A stretch of DNA of 64,000 nt, taken from the NCBI RefSeq assembly GCF_000420645.1, contig NZ_ATVI01000005.1, positions 728,357-792,356 on the forward strand, read 5' to 3'. Position 1 is the first letter of the stretch. Every line of letters begins with the position of its first letter. A model generated the notes under the pieces. That model saw only the letters and a list, made by a program, of their open reading frames with translations. It did no database searches and had not been told where the DNA came from. A program made the translations under genes and the position numbers. The DNA is from Nevskia ramosa DSM 11499 (GTDB lineage Bacteria; Pseudomonadota; Gammaproteobacteria; Nevskiales; Nevskiaceae). Below are positions 26,292 through 41,125 of this stretch, piece by piece.

Positions 26292-26843
26292 ATGACGGAT
26301 CAACCCGATATGACGTCGGCCGCGCCCGACGACCGCAACGATGGCCCCGTGTCGATCGAAGAGTACGAGGCCCTGAACGCCAAGCTGACCGAAGCCGAAA
26401 CCGCCGCTTCAACGGCCCGCGATGGTCATCTGCGCGCGCTTGCCGAACTCGACAACGTGCGCAAGCGCGCCGAGCGCGAGATCGACAGTGCTCGCAAGTA
26501 CGGAAGCGAGCGGGTGCTCGGCGACCTGCTGGCGATCAGCGACAGCCTGGAACTGGGCCTGAAGGCTTCCGGCGCGCCGGAAGCCACGGTGCAGTCGATT
26601 CGCGAAGGCATGGCGCTGACCCAGAAACAGTTGGCGATGTTCTTCGAGAAATTCGGCGTCGTCGCTGTCGACCCGGCCGGTCAGGTCTTCGACCCGACCT
26701 ATCACGAAGCGGTATCGGCGATTCCGAGCAGCGATGTCGCGCCAAACCACGTCCTCAGCGTGATGCAGAAGGGCTACCGCCTGCACGAGCGTCTGCTGCG
26801 GCCAGCGATGGTCATCGTCGCCAAGGCACCCCCGACCTCGTAA
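26292..26843 (+). CDS. grpE: Nucleotide exchange factor GrpE
   Basis: 183 residues. A charged N-terminal tail is followed by a long coiled-coil helix (YEALNAKLTEAETAAS..LRALAELDNVRKRAERE), then the four-helix and beta-domain regions with MTLTQKQL-like MALTQKQLAMFFEKFGV, DPTYHEAVS and VMQKGYRLHERLLRPAMV, diagnostic of GrpE. GrpE dimers release ADP from DnaK and act as a thermosensor. It lies 81 bases after hrcA, behind a candidate sigma-32 promoter, and 111 bases before dnaK. Confidence 0.96.
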   Translation: MTDQPDMTSAAPDDRNDGPVSIEEYEALNAKLTEAETAASTARDGHLRALAELDNVRKRAEREIDSARKYGSERVLGDLLAISDSLELGLKASGAPEATVQSIREGMALTQKQLAMFFEKFGVVAVDPAGQVFDPTYHEAVSAIPSSDVAPNHVLSVMQKGYRLHERLLRPAMVIVAKAPPTS

Positions 26844-26954
26844 CGCGTTTGCCGACCGGATTCGGGCGCCAGCGCTTGAATCTGCGGCTTCCGGCAACAA
26901 ATAGTTTTCATCCCCAATACACGTAACTCTCACGAACTCTGGAGTAGCAGACAC

Positions 26955-28883
<1,929 letters not shown>

Positions 28884-28895
28884 GTCCTGGCAACA

Positions 28896-28949
28896 GGCGG
28901 AAGGTGCGAGTGGCCCTTAAAACGGCCTGACTCGTGCCTTCCGCCTTTT
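28896..28949 (+). terminator. Long hairpin terminator/attenuator between dnaK and dnaJ
   Basis: GGCGGAAGG (28896-28904) pairs with CCTTCCGCC (28937-28945). The stem continues through TGCGAGT/ACTCGTG and GGCC/GGCC to an 8-base loop, about 20 pairs in all, and is followed by TTTT (28946-28949). It should reduce dnaJ transcription relative to dnaK. Confidence 0.8.
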
Positions 28950-28992
28950 GCGTTTTCCCCGGCACCCATTTTTCAGAAGCCTCACGACGAAC

Positions 28993-30120
28993 ATGAGCAA
29001 GCGCGACTACTACGAAGTCCTTGGCGTCAGCAAGAACGCCGGTGACGACGAGATGAAGAAGGCCTATCGCAAGCTTGCGATGAAGTGTCACCCGGACCGC
29101 AATCCGGGCGACAAGGCAGCCGAGGAGTCCTTCAAGGAAGCGAACGAGGCTTACGAAGTGCTGACCGACGCCAACAAGCGCGCGGTCTACGACAAGTACG
29201 GCCATGAAGGCATGCAGCGCGGTGGCGGCAGCGATTTCGGCGGTGGCTTTGCCGATATCTTCGGCGACGTGTTCTCGGACATCTTCGGTGGCGGCGGTGG
29301 TGGCGGGCGCGGAGGTCCGCGTCGCGGTGCCGATCTGCGCTACCGGATCGAGCTGAGTCTGGAGCAGGCGGTGTTCGGCACCACCGAAACCATCCGCATC
29401 CCGACCGTGCGCGACTGCGAACCCTGCAAGGGCAACGGCACCGCAGACGGCAAGCCAGCACCGACCTGCAGCACCTGCCGCGGCGCCGGTCAGGTTCGTG
29501 TGCAGCAGGGTTTCTTCGTGCTCCAGCAGAGCTGCCCGGCCTGCCGCGGCCGTGGCACGGTGGTCACCGATTCCTGCAAGAGCTGTCGTGGTGCCGGCAA
29601 GATTCGCAGCGAAAAGACCCTGGAAGTGAAGGTGCCGGCCGGTGTCGATACCGGTGACCGCATCCGCCTCAGCGGCGAAGGCGAGCCGGGCGAGCGCAAT
29701 GCGCCGGCCGGTGATCTGTACGTGCAGGTGGAGGTCAAGCCGCACGAGATCTTCGATCGCGACAACAACGACTTGCACTGCCAGGTGCCGGTCGGCTTCG
29801 TGGTTGCTGCCCTCGGTGGCGACATGGATGTGCCGACGCTCAACGGCAAAGCCAAGCTGACGGTTCCGGAAGGCACGCAAAGCGGCAAGGTCTTCCGTCT
29901 GCGCGGTCTCGGCGTCAGGCCGGTGCGCGGCGGACCGCAGGGCGATCTGCTGTGCGCCGTCGTCGTCGAAACGCCGGTGCACCTGACTCGCAAGCAGAAA
30001 GACCTGCTCAAGGAGTTCGGGGATACGGTCGACAAGGGCGGCGAAAAGCACAGCCCGGCGGCGAGTAGCTGGCTATCGAAGGCCAAGCAGTTCTTCGAAA
30101 CCCACATCAAGCCGAGTTGA
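28993..30120 (+). CDS. dnaJ: Chaperone protein DnaJ (Hsp40)
   Basis: 375 residues from ATG 28993, where the conserved [13 protein letters not shown] begins; the frame is open upstream but unrelated. The J domain carries HPD in [12 protein letters not shown] Gly/Phe region follows ([16 protein letters not shown]), then four zinc-binding CxxCxGxG-type repeats ([32 protein letters not shown]) and the C-terminal client-binding domain. It stimulates DnaK ATPase. It is separated from dnaK by a terminator-like hairpin and followed by dapB at 61 bases. Confidence 0.97.
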   Translation: MSKRDYYEVLGVSKNAGDDEMKKAYRKLAMKCHPDRNPGDKAAEESFKEANEAYEVLTDANKRAVYDKYGHEGMQRGGGSDFGGGFADIFGDVFSDIFGGGGGGGRGGPRRGADLRYRIELSLEQAVFGTTETIRIPTVRDCEPCKGNGTADGKPAPTCSTCRGAGQVRVQQGFFVLQQSCPACRGRGTVVTDSCKSCRGAGKIRSEKTLEVKVPAGVDTGDRIRLSGEGEPGERNAPAGDLYVQVEVKPHEIFDRDNNDLHCQVPVGFVVAALGGDMDVPTLNGKAKLTVPEGTQSGKVFRLRGLGVRPVRGGPQGDLLCAVVVETPVHLTRKQKDLLKEFGDTVDKGGEKHSPAASSWLSKAKQFFETHIKPS

Positions 30121-30181
30121 ACGCCCGCAGCCGGCAAGAACGCGCGTAATCTAGCGCCCTTTCCGGCTGCCGCTGCCTAAC

Positions 30182-30997
30182 ATGACTCAACCGCTTTCCG
30201 TGGCCATCCTTGGCGCCTCCGGGCGCATGGGGCGGTCCCTGATCGATGCCACCTTGTGCAACGATCGCCTCAGGCTGGCTGCTGCCGTCGAACGCGCCGG
30301 CAATGCGTCGATCGGTGTCGATGTCGGTGTATTGGTTGGCCAGGCTGCTGTCGGGGTTGTAGTCAGCGAGCCGCTTGCCCCGGCGATTCGGCAATCCTCG
30401 GTGGTCGTCGATTTCACCGCGCCGGGCGCAACCTTGGCCGCCCTCGAAGCCTGCATCTCGAGCGGCACGCCGATCGTCATCGGCACCACCGGCTTCACGC
30501 CGGACCAGAAGCTGCTGATCGCCGAGGCGGCGAAGCGCATCCCGCTGTGCATCGCGGCCAACTACGCGATTGGCGTCAACGTAGCGCTCAAGCTGGTCGA
30601 ACTGGCGGCACGCACACTGGGCGCGGATTACGACGTCGAGATCGTCGAAGCTCATCACCGGCACAAGGTCGATGCGCCGAGCGGCACCGCGCTGGCGTTC
30701 GGCGAAGCCGCCGCCGCTGGGCTTGATCGCGACCTGCTCAGCAATGCCGTCTACGGCCGAGAAGGCCAGACCGGCGCCCGCAAGCGGGAAACCATCGGCT
30801 TCGCGACGGTGCGTGGCGGCGATGTGGTCGGCGATCACACGGTGTTGTTTCTCGGGGAAGGTGAACGAGTGGAGATTTCCCACCGCGCGACGACCCGCGC
30901 GAACTTCGCGAATGGCGCACTGCGCGCGGCGGCCTGGCTGGTCGGCAAGCCGGCCGGGCTTTATTCGATGCGCGACGTCCTGTCCCTGAACGACTGA
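30182..30997 (+). CDS. dapB: 4-hydroxy-tetrahydrodipicolinate reductase
   Basis: 271 residues with the N-terminal nucleotide-binding motif GASGRMGRSL, the VVDFTAPGA and IGTTGFTPDQ loops, and the catalytic signature EAHHRHKVDAPSGTAL containing the His pair and Lys that act on the substrate. The enzyme reduces hydroxy-tetrahydrodipicolinate with NAD(P)H in the lysine/diaminopimelate pathway. It follows dnaJ, as is common in gammaproteobacteria, but here it is separated from carA by five other genes. Confidence 0.97.
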   Translation: MTQPLSVAILGASGRMGRSLIDATLCNDRLRLAAAVERAGNASIGVDVGVLVGQAAVGVVVSEPLAPAIRQSSVVVDFTAPGATLAALEACISSGTPIVIGTTGFTPDQKLLIAEAAKRIPLCIAANYAIGVNVALKLVELAARTLGADYDVEIVEAHHRHKVDAPSGTALAFGEAAAAGLDRDLLSNAVYGREGQTGARKRETIGFATVRGGDVVGDHTVLFLGEGERVEISHRATTRANFANGALRAAAWLVGKPAGLYSMRDVLSLND

Positions 30998-31029
30998 AGA
31001 CATCGACGCCATCGAACGGAATCGCCGGG

Positions 31030-32892
31030 ATGTCTGATCGCAAGAGTCTGCCGCTGAGCATCGCCGCGCTCGGCGTCGTCTATGGCGACATCGGCACCAG
31101 CCCGATCTATGCGCTGCGCGAATGCTTCTACGGCGAGCACAGCATTGCCAGCACGGCGGCCAACGTGCTCGGTGTGCTCAGCCTGATCACCTGGGCACTG
31201 ATCCTGGTGGTGACGATCAAGTATCTGGCGATCGTGCTCAGGGCCGACAACAAGGGCGAGGGCGGCACCATCGCCCTGGTGGCGTTACTCAATCCCTGGC
31301 GGGCACGGCGCGGTTCTCAGCGCTACGTGCTGATGCTGCTCGGCCTGTTCGGCGCTTCGCTGATGTATGGCGATGGCGCGATCACGCCGGCGATCTCGGT
31401 GCTGTCGGCGGTCGAGGGTCTGAATGTCGCCACGCCGGCGTTCCATCCATTCGTGGTGCCGATCACCCTGGTGATCATCATCGGCATCTTCCTGATGCAG
31501 AGCCGTGGCACGGCCGGCATCGGCGCCCTGTTCGGGCCGGGCATGACCTTGTGGTTCCTGGTGCTCGGCGCGCTCGGCTTGCACGGTGTGCTCAGCAATC
31601 CGACGGTGCTGGCGGCGATGAATCCCGTGCACGGCATCGCTTTCTTCCTGCGCAACGGCTTTGCCGGCTTCATCGTGCTCAGCTCGGTGTTCCTGTGCGT
31701 GACCGGCGCCGAAGCTCTGTATGCCGACATGGGCCATTTCGGCCCTTCGCCGATCCGTCGTGCCTGGCTGGTGCTGGTGCTGCCGGCGCTGATGCTGAAC
31801 TACTACGGCCAGGGTGCATTGATCCTGACCGGTGCCCCGGACATCCACAATCCGTTTTACCAGCTGGCGCCGGATTGGATGACTTATCCGCTGGTGGGCC
31901 TGACCACCTTCGCCACCATCATCGCTTCGCAGGCGATGATCACCGGCGCGTTCTCGCTGACCAGCCAGCTGGTCCAGCTCAACCAGTTGCCGCGGATGGA
32001 GATCATCCAGACCTCGAGCGACGAGCAGGGCCAGATCTACATTCCGGCCGTGAACTGGCTGCTGATGCTGGCCTGCATCAGCCTGGTGCTGGCCTTCCGT
32101 TCGTCGAGTGCACTGGCTGCGGCTTACGGCATCGCCGTGTCGTCGACGATGGTGGTGACCACGATCCTCACCGTCTTCGTCGCTCGCCGTTACGACTGGC
32201 GTGCCAGCGTCACCTATCCGGTGGCGGCGGTCTTCCTGATCATCGACCTCGGATTCTTCAGCGCCAATCTGTTCAAGATCAGCGATGGCGGCTGGGTGCC
32301 AGTGTTGATGGCGATCGGCATCTTCACCTTGATGACCACCTGGAGCCGCGGCCGCAAGCTGTTCCAGAGCCGCATTTCGGGTAGTGAGGAATCAACCCAG
32401 GAACTGGCGCGGCGAGTCCGGGATGATCCGCCACACAAGATTCCCGGTACCGGCGTCTACCTCACCGGCGGCGACCACGCGCCGGCTTACCTGCTGCGCC
32501 ATCTCGAACGCAACCGGGTGCTCAACGAACGCATCGTGCTGCTGACCGTGCAGACCATCGATGAACCGCGCGTACCGGCCGTCGAACGGCTGCGCGGCTG
32601 GGGCGTCGCGCCCGGCATCTATCGCCTGGTGATTCGCTACGGCTTCATGCAGACGCCGAATGTGCCGGTGGCGCTGCGCTTCAGCGAGCAGCTCGGGCTC
32701 GATATCGACATTGAAAACCTCACCTATTTCCTGGGCCGCGCGACCCTGATTCCGTCCGACGATCTGCCCGGCATGGCGCTGTGGCGCGATCATCTGTTCG
32801 CGTTCATGGCGCACAACGCGATTCGCGCGACCGACTTCTACGGCCTGCCGCCGGAGGATGTGGTCGAGCTTGGCTTCCACGTCGAGATCTGA
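31030..32892 (+). CDS. kup: Low-affinity potassium transport protein Kup
   Basis: 620 residues. The Kup signature is visible at the start (LGVVYGDIGTSPIYALRE), followed by about 12 hydrophobic segments (for example ITWALILVVTIKYLAIVLRA, LMLLGLFGASLMYGDGAITP) and a C-terminal cytoplasmic domain of about 170 residues with PGTGVYLTGG and GFMQTPNVP. Kup is a proton-coupled K+ importer in the inner membrane. The gene is 32 bases after dapB and its stop codon is 2 bases before the GNAT gene, so it probably belongs to the same transcript. Confidence 0.95.
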   Translation: MSDRKSLPLSIAALGVVYGDIGTSPIYALRECFYGEHSIASTAANVLGVLSLITWALILVVTIKYLAIVLRADNKGEGGTIALVALLNPWRARRGSQRYVLMLLGLFGASLMYGDGAITPAISVLSAVEGLNVATPAFHPFVVPITLVIIIGIFLMQSRGTAGIGALFGPGMTLWFLVLGALGLHGVLSNPTVLAAMNPVHGIAFFLRNGFAGFIVLSSVFLCVTGAEALYADMGHFGPSPIRRAWLVLVLPALMLNYYGQGALILTGAPDIHNPFYQLAPDWMTYPLVGLTTFATIIASQAMITGAFSLTSQLVQLNQLPRMEIIQTSSDEQGQIYIPAVNWLLMLACISLVLAFRSSSALAAAYGIAVSSTMVVTTILTVFVARRYDWRASVTYPVAAVFLIIDLGFFSANLFKISDGGWVPVLMAIGIFTLMTTWSRGRKLFQSRISGSEESTQELARRVRDDPPHKIPGTGVYLTGGDHAPAYLLRHLERNRVLNERIVLLTVQTIDEPRVPAVERLRGWGVAPGIYRLVIRYGFMQTPNVPVALRFSEQLGLDIDIENLTYFLGRATLIPSDDLPGMALWRDHLFAFMAHNAIRATDFYGLPPEDVVELGFHVEI

Positions 32893-32894
32893 GC

Positions 32895-33377
32895 GTGCTG
32901 ACGATCACTGCAGCCACCGCCGATGACGTGCCGACCATCCTGCACCTGATCCGTGCGCTGGCCGAGTACGAAAAGCTGTCGCATGAAGTCGTCGCCACCG
33001 AAGATTCGCTGCGCGCAGCATTGTTCGGCGAGCAGCCTGGCGCTGAATGCCTGATCGCGCGCGAGCACGGCGAGCCGGCCGGCTTCGCGCTGTACTTCCA
33101 CAATTTCTCGACCTTCCTCGGTCGTCGTGGCCTGTATCTCGAAGACCTGTTCGTCGAGCCCGTGCATCGCGGCAAGGGCTATGGCAAAGCGCTGCTGCAA
33201 CGGCTTGCGCAGCTCGCCGTCGAGCGCGGTTGCGGGCGGCTGGAATGGTCGGTGCTGGACTGGAATGCGCCAGCGATCGGCTTCTACGAAAGCCTTGGCG
33301 CCAGGTTGATGAGCGAATGGCGCATCTTCCGCCTGACCGGCGAGGCCTTGCAGACGTTCGCGGCAGACAAGCGCTAA
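32895..33377 (+). CDS. GNAT family N-acetyltransferase
   Basis: 160 residues from GTG 32895, two bases after the kup stop; an in-frame extension into kup is not conserved sequence. The acetyl-CoA binding segment is LFVEPVHRGKGYGKALLQRL (the R/QxxGxG/A loop), preceded by GLYLED and followed by WSVLDWNAPAIGFYESLGA, the typical last strand and helix of GNAT enzymes. The sequence resembles the small diamine/thialysine acetyltransferase group (YFHNFSTFLG..GLYLEDL), which suggests polyamine-like amine substrates, but this is only a resemblance. Confidence 0.85.
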   Translation: MLTITAATADDVPTILHLIRALAEYEKLSHEVVATEDSLRAALFGEQPGAECLIAREHGEPAGFALYFHNFSTFLGRRGLYLEDLFVEPVHRGKGYGKALLQRLAQLAVERGCGRLEWSVLDWNAPAIGFYESLGARLMSEWRIFRLTGEALQTFAADKR

Positions 33378-33411
33378 TCTCGCTGCAACCTCCTTTTCGG
33401 TGGATGCATCG

Positions 33412-34752
33412 ATGACTCGCACGCTACGTTTGACGATGTTCGTCGCCGCCTTGTCGAGTGCTGCCCCAGCGTTCGCAGCCGATACCGCGTTGCGCAAGGA
33501 TGCGGAAGCATTGGCTGCCGCGACGGGTGACGAGCTGATCGCCACTCGCCGCTATCTGCATGAGCGCCCGGAGCTGTCGAACCGCGAAAGCGAGACCGGC
33601 CAGTATCTGGCAGCGAAGCTGCAGGCGCTCGGCTATCAGGTGCAGACAGGCGTCGCCAGGAACGGCGTGGTTGCCGTGCTCAAGGGCGGCAAACCAGGCC
33701 CGGTGGTCGCGCTGCGCGCCGACATGGACGGTTTGCCGGTCACCGAGGAGGTGGTGCTGCCGTTCGCGTCGAAAGTGAAATCGACCTACGACGGCAAGGA
33801 CGTCGGCGTCATGCACGCCTGTGGTCACGACACCCACATGGCAATGCTGCTCAGCGCGGCGGCGGTGTTCGCCAAACTGCAGGCGCGGCTGCCGGGCACC
33901 GTCAAGCTGATCTTCCAGCCGGCCGAGGAAGGCCGTCCCGCAGGCGAGGAAGGCGGTGCTGAACTGATGGTCAAGGAAGGCGTGTTGAGCAGTGCGCCTC
34001 AACCGGACGTGATCTTCGGTCTGCACGTGCTGACCCAGTTCGAAACCGGCCAGCTGGCGTTCCGGGCGGGCAGCCTGATGGCCAGCACCGAGAACCTGAA
34101 CATCGTCGTGCGCGGCAAGCAGACCCATGGTGCGATGCCCTGGAACGGCGTCGATCCGATCGTGGTCAGCGCGCAGATCATCAGCGCCCTGCAGACCGTA
34201 GTCAGCCGTCAACTCGACATCACCCAGGGGGCGGCGATCGTCACCATCGGCAAGATTGATGGCGGCGTGCGCAACAACATCATTCCCGATGAAGTGCGGA
34301 TGAAAGGCACCCTGCGCTCGCTCGATCCGGCATCGCGCCTAATCATGAACGATGCCGTCCGGCGCACCGCGACCAAGATCGCCGAAGCTTCCGGCGCCAC
34401 GGCGATCGTCGGCATTGGCGACGAGTATTCGTATCCGGTCACTTACAACGATCCGGCGCTGACGGAGCAGATGCGGCCGACGCTGGAGCGCATTGCCGGC
34501 AAGACCAACATTATCGAATCGACCCCGCAGACCGTCGCCGAGGATTTTTCCTTCTACCAGCAGAAGATTCCCGGCCTGTTCGTGTTCGTCGGCGTCCGCA
34601 AGCCGGGCGCGACGACGGACGAATATGCGCCGAACCATTCGCCGCGCTTCAAGGTCGATGAAGCAGGGCTGCCGCTGGGCGTTCGCGCGCTGGTCGGCCT
34701 GACGCTCGACTACATGGCCCAATCTGCGAACCAACCTAGGAGCAAATCATGA
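33412..34752 (+). CDS. Exported M20-family amidohydrolase
   Basis: 446 residues from ATG 33412, with CGGTGGAT as ribosome binding site; GTG 33400 would add four residues. A signal peptide (TLRLTMFVAALSSAAPAFAAD) implies export. Metal-binding motifs are HACGHDTHMAML and FQPAEEGRPAGEEGG, and the dimerisation domain contains TQGAAIVTIGKIDGG and RNNIIPDEV. This is the amidohydrolase branch (IAA-amino acid hydrolase, hippuricase) of M20 peptidases, which cleave N-acyl amino acids. Position does not reveal the substrate. Its stop overlaps the next start in ATGA. Confidence 0.88.
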   Translation: MTRTLRLTMFVAALSSAAPAFAADTALRKDAEALAAATGDELIATRRYLHERPELSNRESETGQYLAAKLQALGYQVQTGVARNGVVAVLKGGKPGPVVALRADMDGLPVTEEVVLPFASKVKSTYDGKDVGVMHACGHDTHMAMLLSAAAVFAKLQARLPGTVKLIFQPAEEGRPAGEEGGAELMVKEGVLSSAPQPDVIFGLHVLTQFETGQLAFRAGSLMASTENLNIVVRGKQTHGAMPWNGVDPIVVSAQIISALQTVVSRQLDITQGAAIVTIGKIDGGVRNNIIPDEVRMKGTLRSLDPASRLIMNDAVRRTATKIAEASGATAIVGIGDEYSYPVTYNDPALTEQMRPTLERIAGKTNIIESTPQTVAEDFSFYQQKIPGLFVFVGVRKPGATTDEYAPNHSPRFKVDEAGLPLGVRALVGLTLDYMAQSANQPRSKS

Positions 34753-35030
34753 AAGCCATCTGGAACGGGCAGGTCATCGCCGAAAGCAGTGACACCGTCG
34801 TCGTCGAAGGCAACCACTACTTCCCGGCCGACTCGATCAAGCGCGAGTATCTCGCCGACAGCGCCACCCACACGGTCTGCGGCTGGAAGGGCACGGCCTC
34901 TTACTACTCGCTGAATGTCGATGGCGCGGCGAACAAGGACGCAGTCTGGTACTACCCGGAGCCGAAAGAGGCGGCCGCGGAGATCAAGGGCAGAGTTGCT
35001 TTCTGGAAGGGCGTCAAGGTCGAAGCCTGA
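34749..35030 (+). CDS. DUF427 family protein
   Basis: 93 residues that fill a single DUF427 domain: MKAIWNGQVIAES, NHYFPADSIK, HTVCGWKGTASYYSL and AVWYYPEPKEAA are the recognisable segments. The family is small, cytoplasmic and uncharacterised. The gene is translationally coupled to the M20 amidohydrolase by a 4-base overlap and followed by the radical SAM gene at 8 bases, so the three are cotranscribed. Confidence 0.92.
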   Translation: MKAIWNGQVIAESSDTVVVEGNHYFPADSIKREYLADSATHTVCGWKGTASYYSLNVDGAANKDAVWYYPEPKEAAAEIKGRVAFWKGVKVEA

Positions 35031-35038
35031 GTCGTTCA

Positions 35039-36103
35039 GTGGCCGTGCTGCGCAAGGGGCGAGGCGCGGGTTCGAACGAGGAAGGACGCTTCGAATCGCG
35101 CTCGGTCGAGAAAGTTGATGACGGCTGGCAGCTTGATGAAGAGCCGCTGCCGGCGTTCGAAACCATCGTCCGGCCGGTACAGGCGAAGTCGATCCTGACG
35201 CGCAACAGTTCGCCGGATATCGGCTTCGATCAGACGATTAACCCGTACCACGGCTGCGAACACGGCTGTATCTATTGTTACGCAAGGCCTAGCCACGGTT
35301 ATCTGAATCTGTCCGCCGGGCTCGATTTCGAGACCCGGCTGTTCTACAAGGCCAATGCGGCGGAAGTGCTGGAAGCCGAACTGCGGCGCAAGTCCTACAA
35401 GCCGATCATGACCATGCTCGGCGCCAATACCGACTGCTACCAGCCGATCGAGCGCGAACACCGGATCACCCGCAGCATCCTTGAAGTGCTGGCGCGCTTC
35501 CGGCATCCGATCGGCATCATCACCAAAGGCATCCTGATCGAGCGTGATCTCGATCTGCTCGCCGATCTGGCCAAGGACAGGCTGGTGACCGTCGGCGTCA
35601 CTCTGACCACGCTTGATCCTTCGCTGAAACGAACGCTAGAACCGCGGGCTGCTTCGCCGGACGCAAGGTTGCGGGTGATACGCAAGCTGGCCGACATCGA
35701 CGTGCCGGTGCGGGTGATGTTCTCGCCGGTGATTCCGTTCGTGAACGATGCCGAGCTGGAACAGGTACTCGAAGCCGGCCGCGATGCCGGAGCGACGTCG
35801 GCCAGTTATGTGCTGCTGCGCCTGCCGTTCGAGGTCAAGGCGCTGTTCCGGGATTGGCTCGACACCCACGTGCCGCTCAAAGCGGAACACGTGATGAGCC
35901 TGGTCCAGCAGATGCGCGGCGGCAAGGATTACGACGCCGGCTTCGGCACGCGGATGAAAGGCGAGGGTGCCTTCGCCGACCTGATCGCCCAGCGCTACCG
36001 GCTGGCGACCCGCAAGCTCGGTCTTGATCGGCCTCGTTTCGAGCCCGATTGCAGCCACTTCCGCGTCCCGGAAGAGGGCGGACAAGGCGCATTTGCGTTC
36101 TGA
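35039..36103 (+). CDS. PA0069-type radical SAM protein
   Basis: 354 residues from GTG 35039. The radical SAM cluster is [11 protein letters not shown] (Cys-x3-Cys-x2-Cys), inside [14 protein letters not shown], which is the signature of the PA0069 / SplB-related group. Other conserved parts are [25 protein letters not shown] and [12 protein letters not shown]. The family has no settled function; some relatives are annotated as DNA photoproduct lyase-like. It ends the five-gene block inserted between dapB and carA. Confidence 0.9.
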   Translation: MAVLRKGRGAGSNEEGRFESRSVEKVDDGWQLDEEPLPAFETIVRPVQAKSILTRNSSPDIGFDQTINPYHGCEHGCIYCYARPSHGYLNLSAGLDFETRLFYKANAAEVLEAELRRKSYKPIMTMLGANTDCYQPIEREHRITRSILEVLARFRHPIGIITKGILIERDLDLLADLAKDRLVTVGVTLTTLDPSLKRTLEPRAASPDARLRVIRKLADIDVPVRVMFSPVIPFVNDAELEQVLEAGRDAGATSASYVLLRLPFEVKALFRDWLDTHVPLKAEHVMSLVQQMRGGKDYDAGFGTRMKGEGAFADLIAQRYRLATRKLGLDRPRFEPDCSHFRVPEEGGQGAFAF

Positions 36104-36140
36104 TCGAAGCAAGTTGGACGCCGATGCTGTCCGGATTCGA

Positions 36141-36169
36141 TGGACGCCATACGGTGCAGTCCGTAAAAT
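36141..36169 (+). promoter_or_regulatory. Sigma-70 promoter of carAB
   Basis: TGGACG (36141-36146) and TAAAAT (36164-36169) are 17 bases apart. The predicted start near 36176 leaves a leader of about 100 bases containing a strong hairpin. Confidence 0.5.
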
Positions 36170-36186
36170 GGCGTCTTAATCCTGCG

Positions 36187-36219
36187 AGGGGGGCCAACCA
36201 TCAAAAGTCCGGCCCCCCT
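36187..36219 (+). promoter_or_regulatory. GC-rich leader hairpin upstream of carA
   Basis: AGGGGGGCC (36187-36195) pairs with GGCCCCCCT (36211-36219) around a 15-base loop. It is followed by TCGCG, not a U run, so it is a poor terminator for the radical SAM gene. It lies about 10 bases after the predicted carAB start, so it may be a leader regulatory structure. Confidence 0.45.
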
Positions 36220-36276
36220 TCGCGTGTGCGCGACAGGAGAACAACCTTAGCCATTACAAGGACCTCAGCCGCCAAC

Positions 36277-37417
36277 ATGCTCCAAACGACTCCGGCCCTT
36301 CTCGCGCTCGCCGACGGCAGTACCTTTCACGGCGTATCCATTGGTATCGAGGGTTCCACGGTCGGCGAAGTGGTTTTCAACACCGCCATGACCGGTTACC
36401 AGGAAATCCTCACCGATCCTTCGTACCGCGAACAGATCGTCACGCTGACCTATCCCCACATCGGCAACGTCGGCGTCAATCCCGAGGACAACGAATCCGA
36501 AAAGACCCAGCTGGCCGGATTGATCATTCGTGAAGTGCCTCGCCCCGCCAGCAACTTCCGCTCCAAACAGAACTTCAGCGACTACCTGCGCGAGCAGAAC
36601 GTGGTCGCGATCGCCGGTATCGATACCCGCCGCCTGACCCGCCTCCTGCGTGACAAGGGTGCGCAGAATGGTTGCATCGTCGCCGGTCACATCGATGAGA
36701 AGGCAGCGATCAAGCAGGCGCAGGCTTGGCCAGGTCTGAAGGGCATGGATCTCGCGAAAGTGGTCAGCACGGCTGCCTCTTATCCGTGGACACGCGGCTC
36801 CTGGGAGCTGAAGACCAATGCCGAACCGGAGATCAGCGGCGGCTCACGCCATGTCGTGGTCTACGACTTCGGCATCAAGCGCAACATCCTGCGCATGCTG
36901 GTCGACCGCGGTTGCAAGGTCACCGTGGTGCCGGCCCAATCGACGGCTGCCGACGTTCTGAAGCTGAAGCCGGACGGCGTGATGCTGTCCAACGGACCGG
37001 GCGATCCGGAACCCTGTGAGTACGCGATTGCCGCGGCGCGCGAATTCCTTGCGATGAAGCTGCCGACGTTCGGCATCTGCCTCGGCCACCAGATTCTCGG
37101 CCTCGCGGCCGGAGCGAAAACCCTGAAGATGAAGTTCGGCCATCACGGCGCCAATCACCCGGTGCAGGATCTTGAAACCAGCCGCGTGCTGATCACCAGC
37201 CAGAATCATGGCTTCGCGGTCGACGAAGCCACGCTGCCTGCCAATGCGGTGGTCACGCATCGCTCGCTGTTCGACGGCTCGAACCAGGGCCTGCGCCTGA
37301 CCGACGCCCCGGCGTTCAGCTTCCAGGGACATCCGGAGGCCAGCCCCGGGCCGCATGACGTCAGCTATCTGTTCGATCGCTTCGTCACCCTGATCGATGC
37401 TTCGAAGGAGAGTGCCC

Positions 37418-37425
<8 letters not shown>
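36277..37425 (+). CDS. carA: Carbamoyl-phosphate synthase small subunit
   Basis: 382 residues from ATG 36277, the same length as E. coli CarA; the upstream open extension is not conserved. The N-terminal half contains [14 protein letters not shown] and [15 protein letters not shown]. The C-terminal glutamine amidotransferase has the nucleophile in [13 protein letters not shown] and the His/Glu of [11 protein letters not shown]. CarA hydrolyses glutamine and passes ammonia to CarB, feeding arginine and pyrimidine synthesis. It overlaps carB by 8 bases. Confidence 0.98.
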
Positions 37426-40638
<3,213 letters not shown>

Positions 40639-40642
<4 letters not shown>

Positions 40643-41118
40643 GCACCAAGACCCCGATGACTCTGCGCGGCGCCGAGGCGCTGCGCGAAGAACTGCGTTA
40701 CCGCAAGAGCGAATTGCGCCCGAAGATCATCGCGTCGGTCGAGGAAGCCCGTGCCCACGGCGACTTGAAGGAAAACGCCGAATATCACGCCGCCCGCGAG
40801 CAGCATGGCTTCAACGAGGGTCGCATCGGCGAGATGGAAGCGAAGCTGTCGAATGCCCAGATCATCGACCCGGCCGGGCTGCCGAAGACCGGCAAGGTGA
40901 TGTTCAGCACGACCGTCGAGCTGGTCGATGCCGATTCCGGCGAGGAATTGCGCTATCAGATCGTTGGCGAAGATGAGGCCGACATCAAGAAAGGCCTGAT
41001 CTCGGTGAATTCGCCGATCGCCCGAGCCCTGATCGGCAAGACCGAAGGCGATGTCGCCCAGGTTCAGACGCCTCGCGGCATCCGCGAGCTGGAAGTCGTC
41101 AAAGTCAGTTACCTCTGA
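40639..41118 (+). CDS. greA: Transcript cleavage factor GreA
   Basis: 159 residues from ATG 40639. The N-terminal coiled coil includes [19 protein letters not shown], carrying the two acidic tip residues that reach the RNA polymerase active site, and the C-terminal domain has [17 protein letters not shown] and [15 protein letters not shown]. GreA stimulates cleavage of backtracked transcripts. It is translationally coupled to carB, and rlmE follows after 7 bases, so the yhbY gene found next to greA in E. coli is absent here. Confidence 0.97.
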
Positions 41119-41125
41119 GACCGTA

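Noticed and set aside
36187-36219. Simple terminator of the radical SAM gene
   Set aside because: The stem is strong but no U run follows and the carAB promoter appears to lie upstream of it, so I list it as a leader hairpin.
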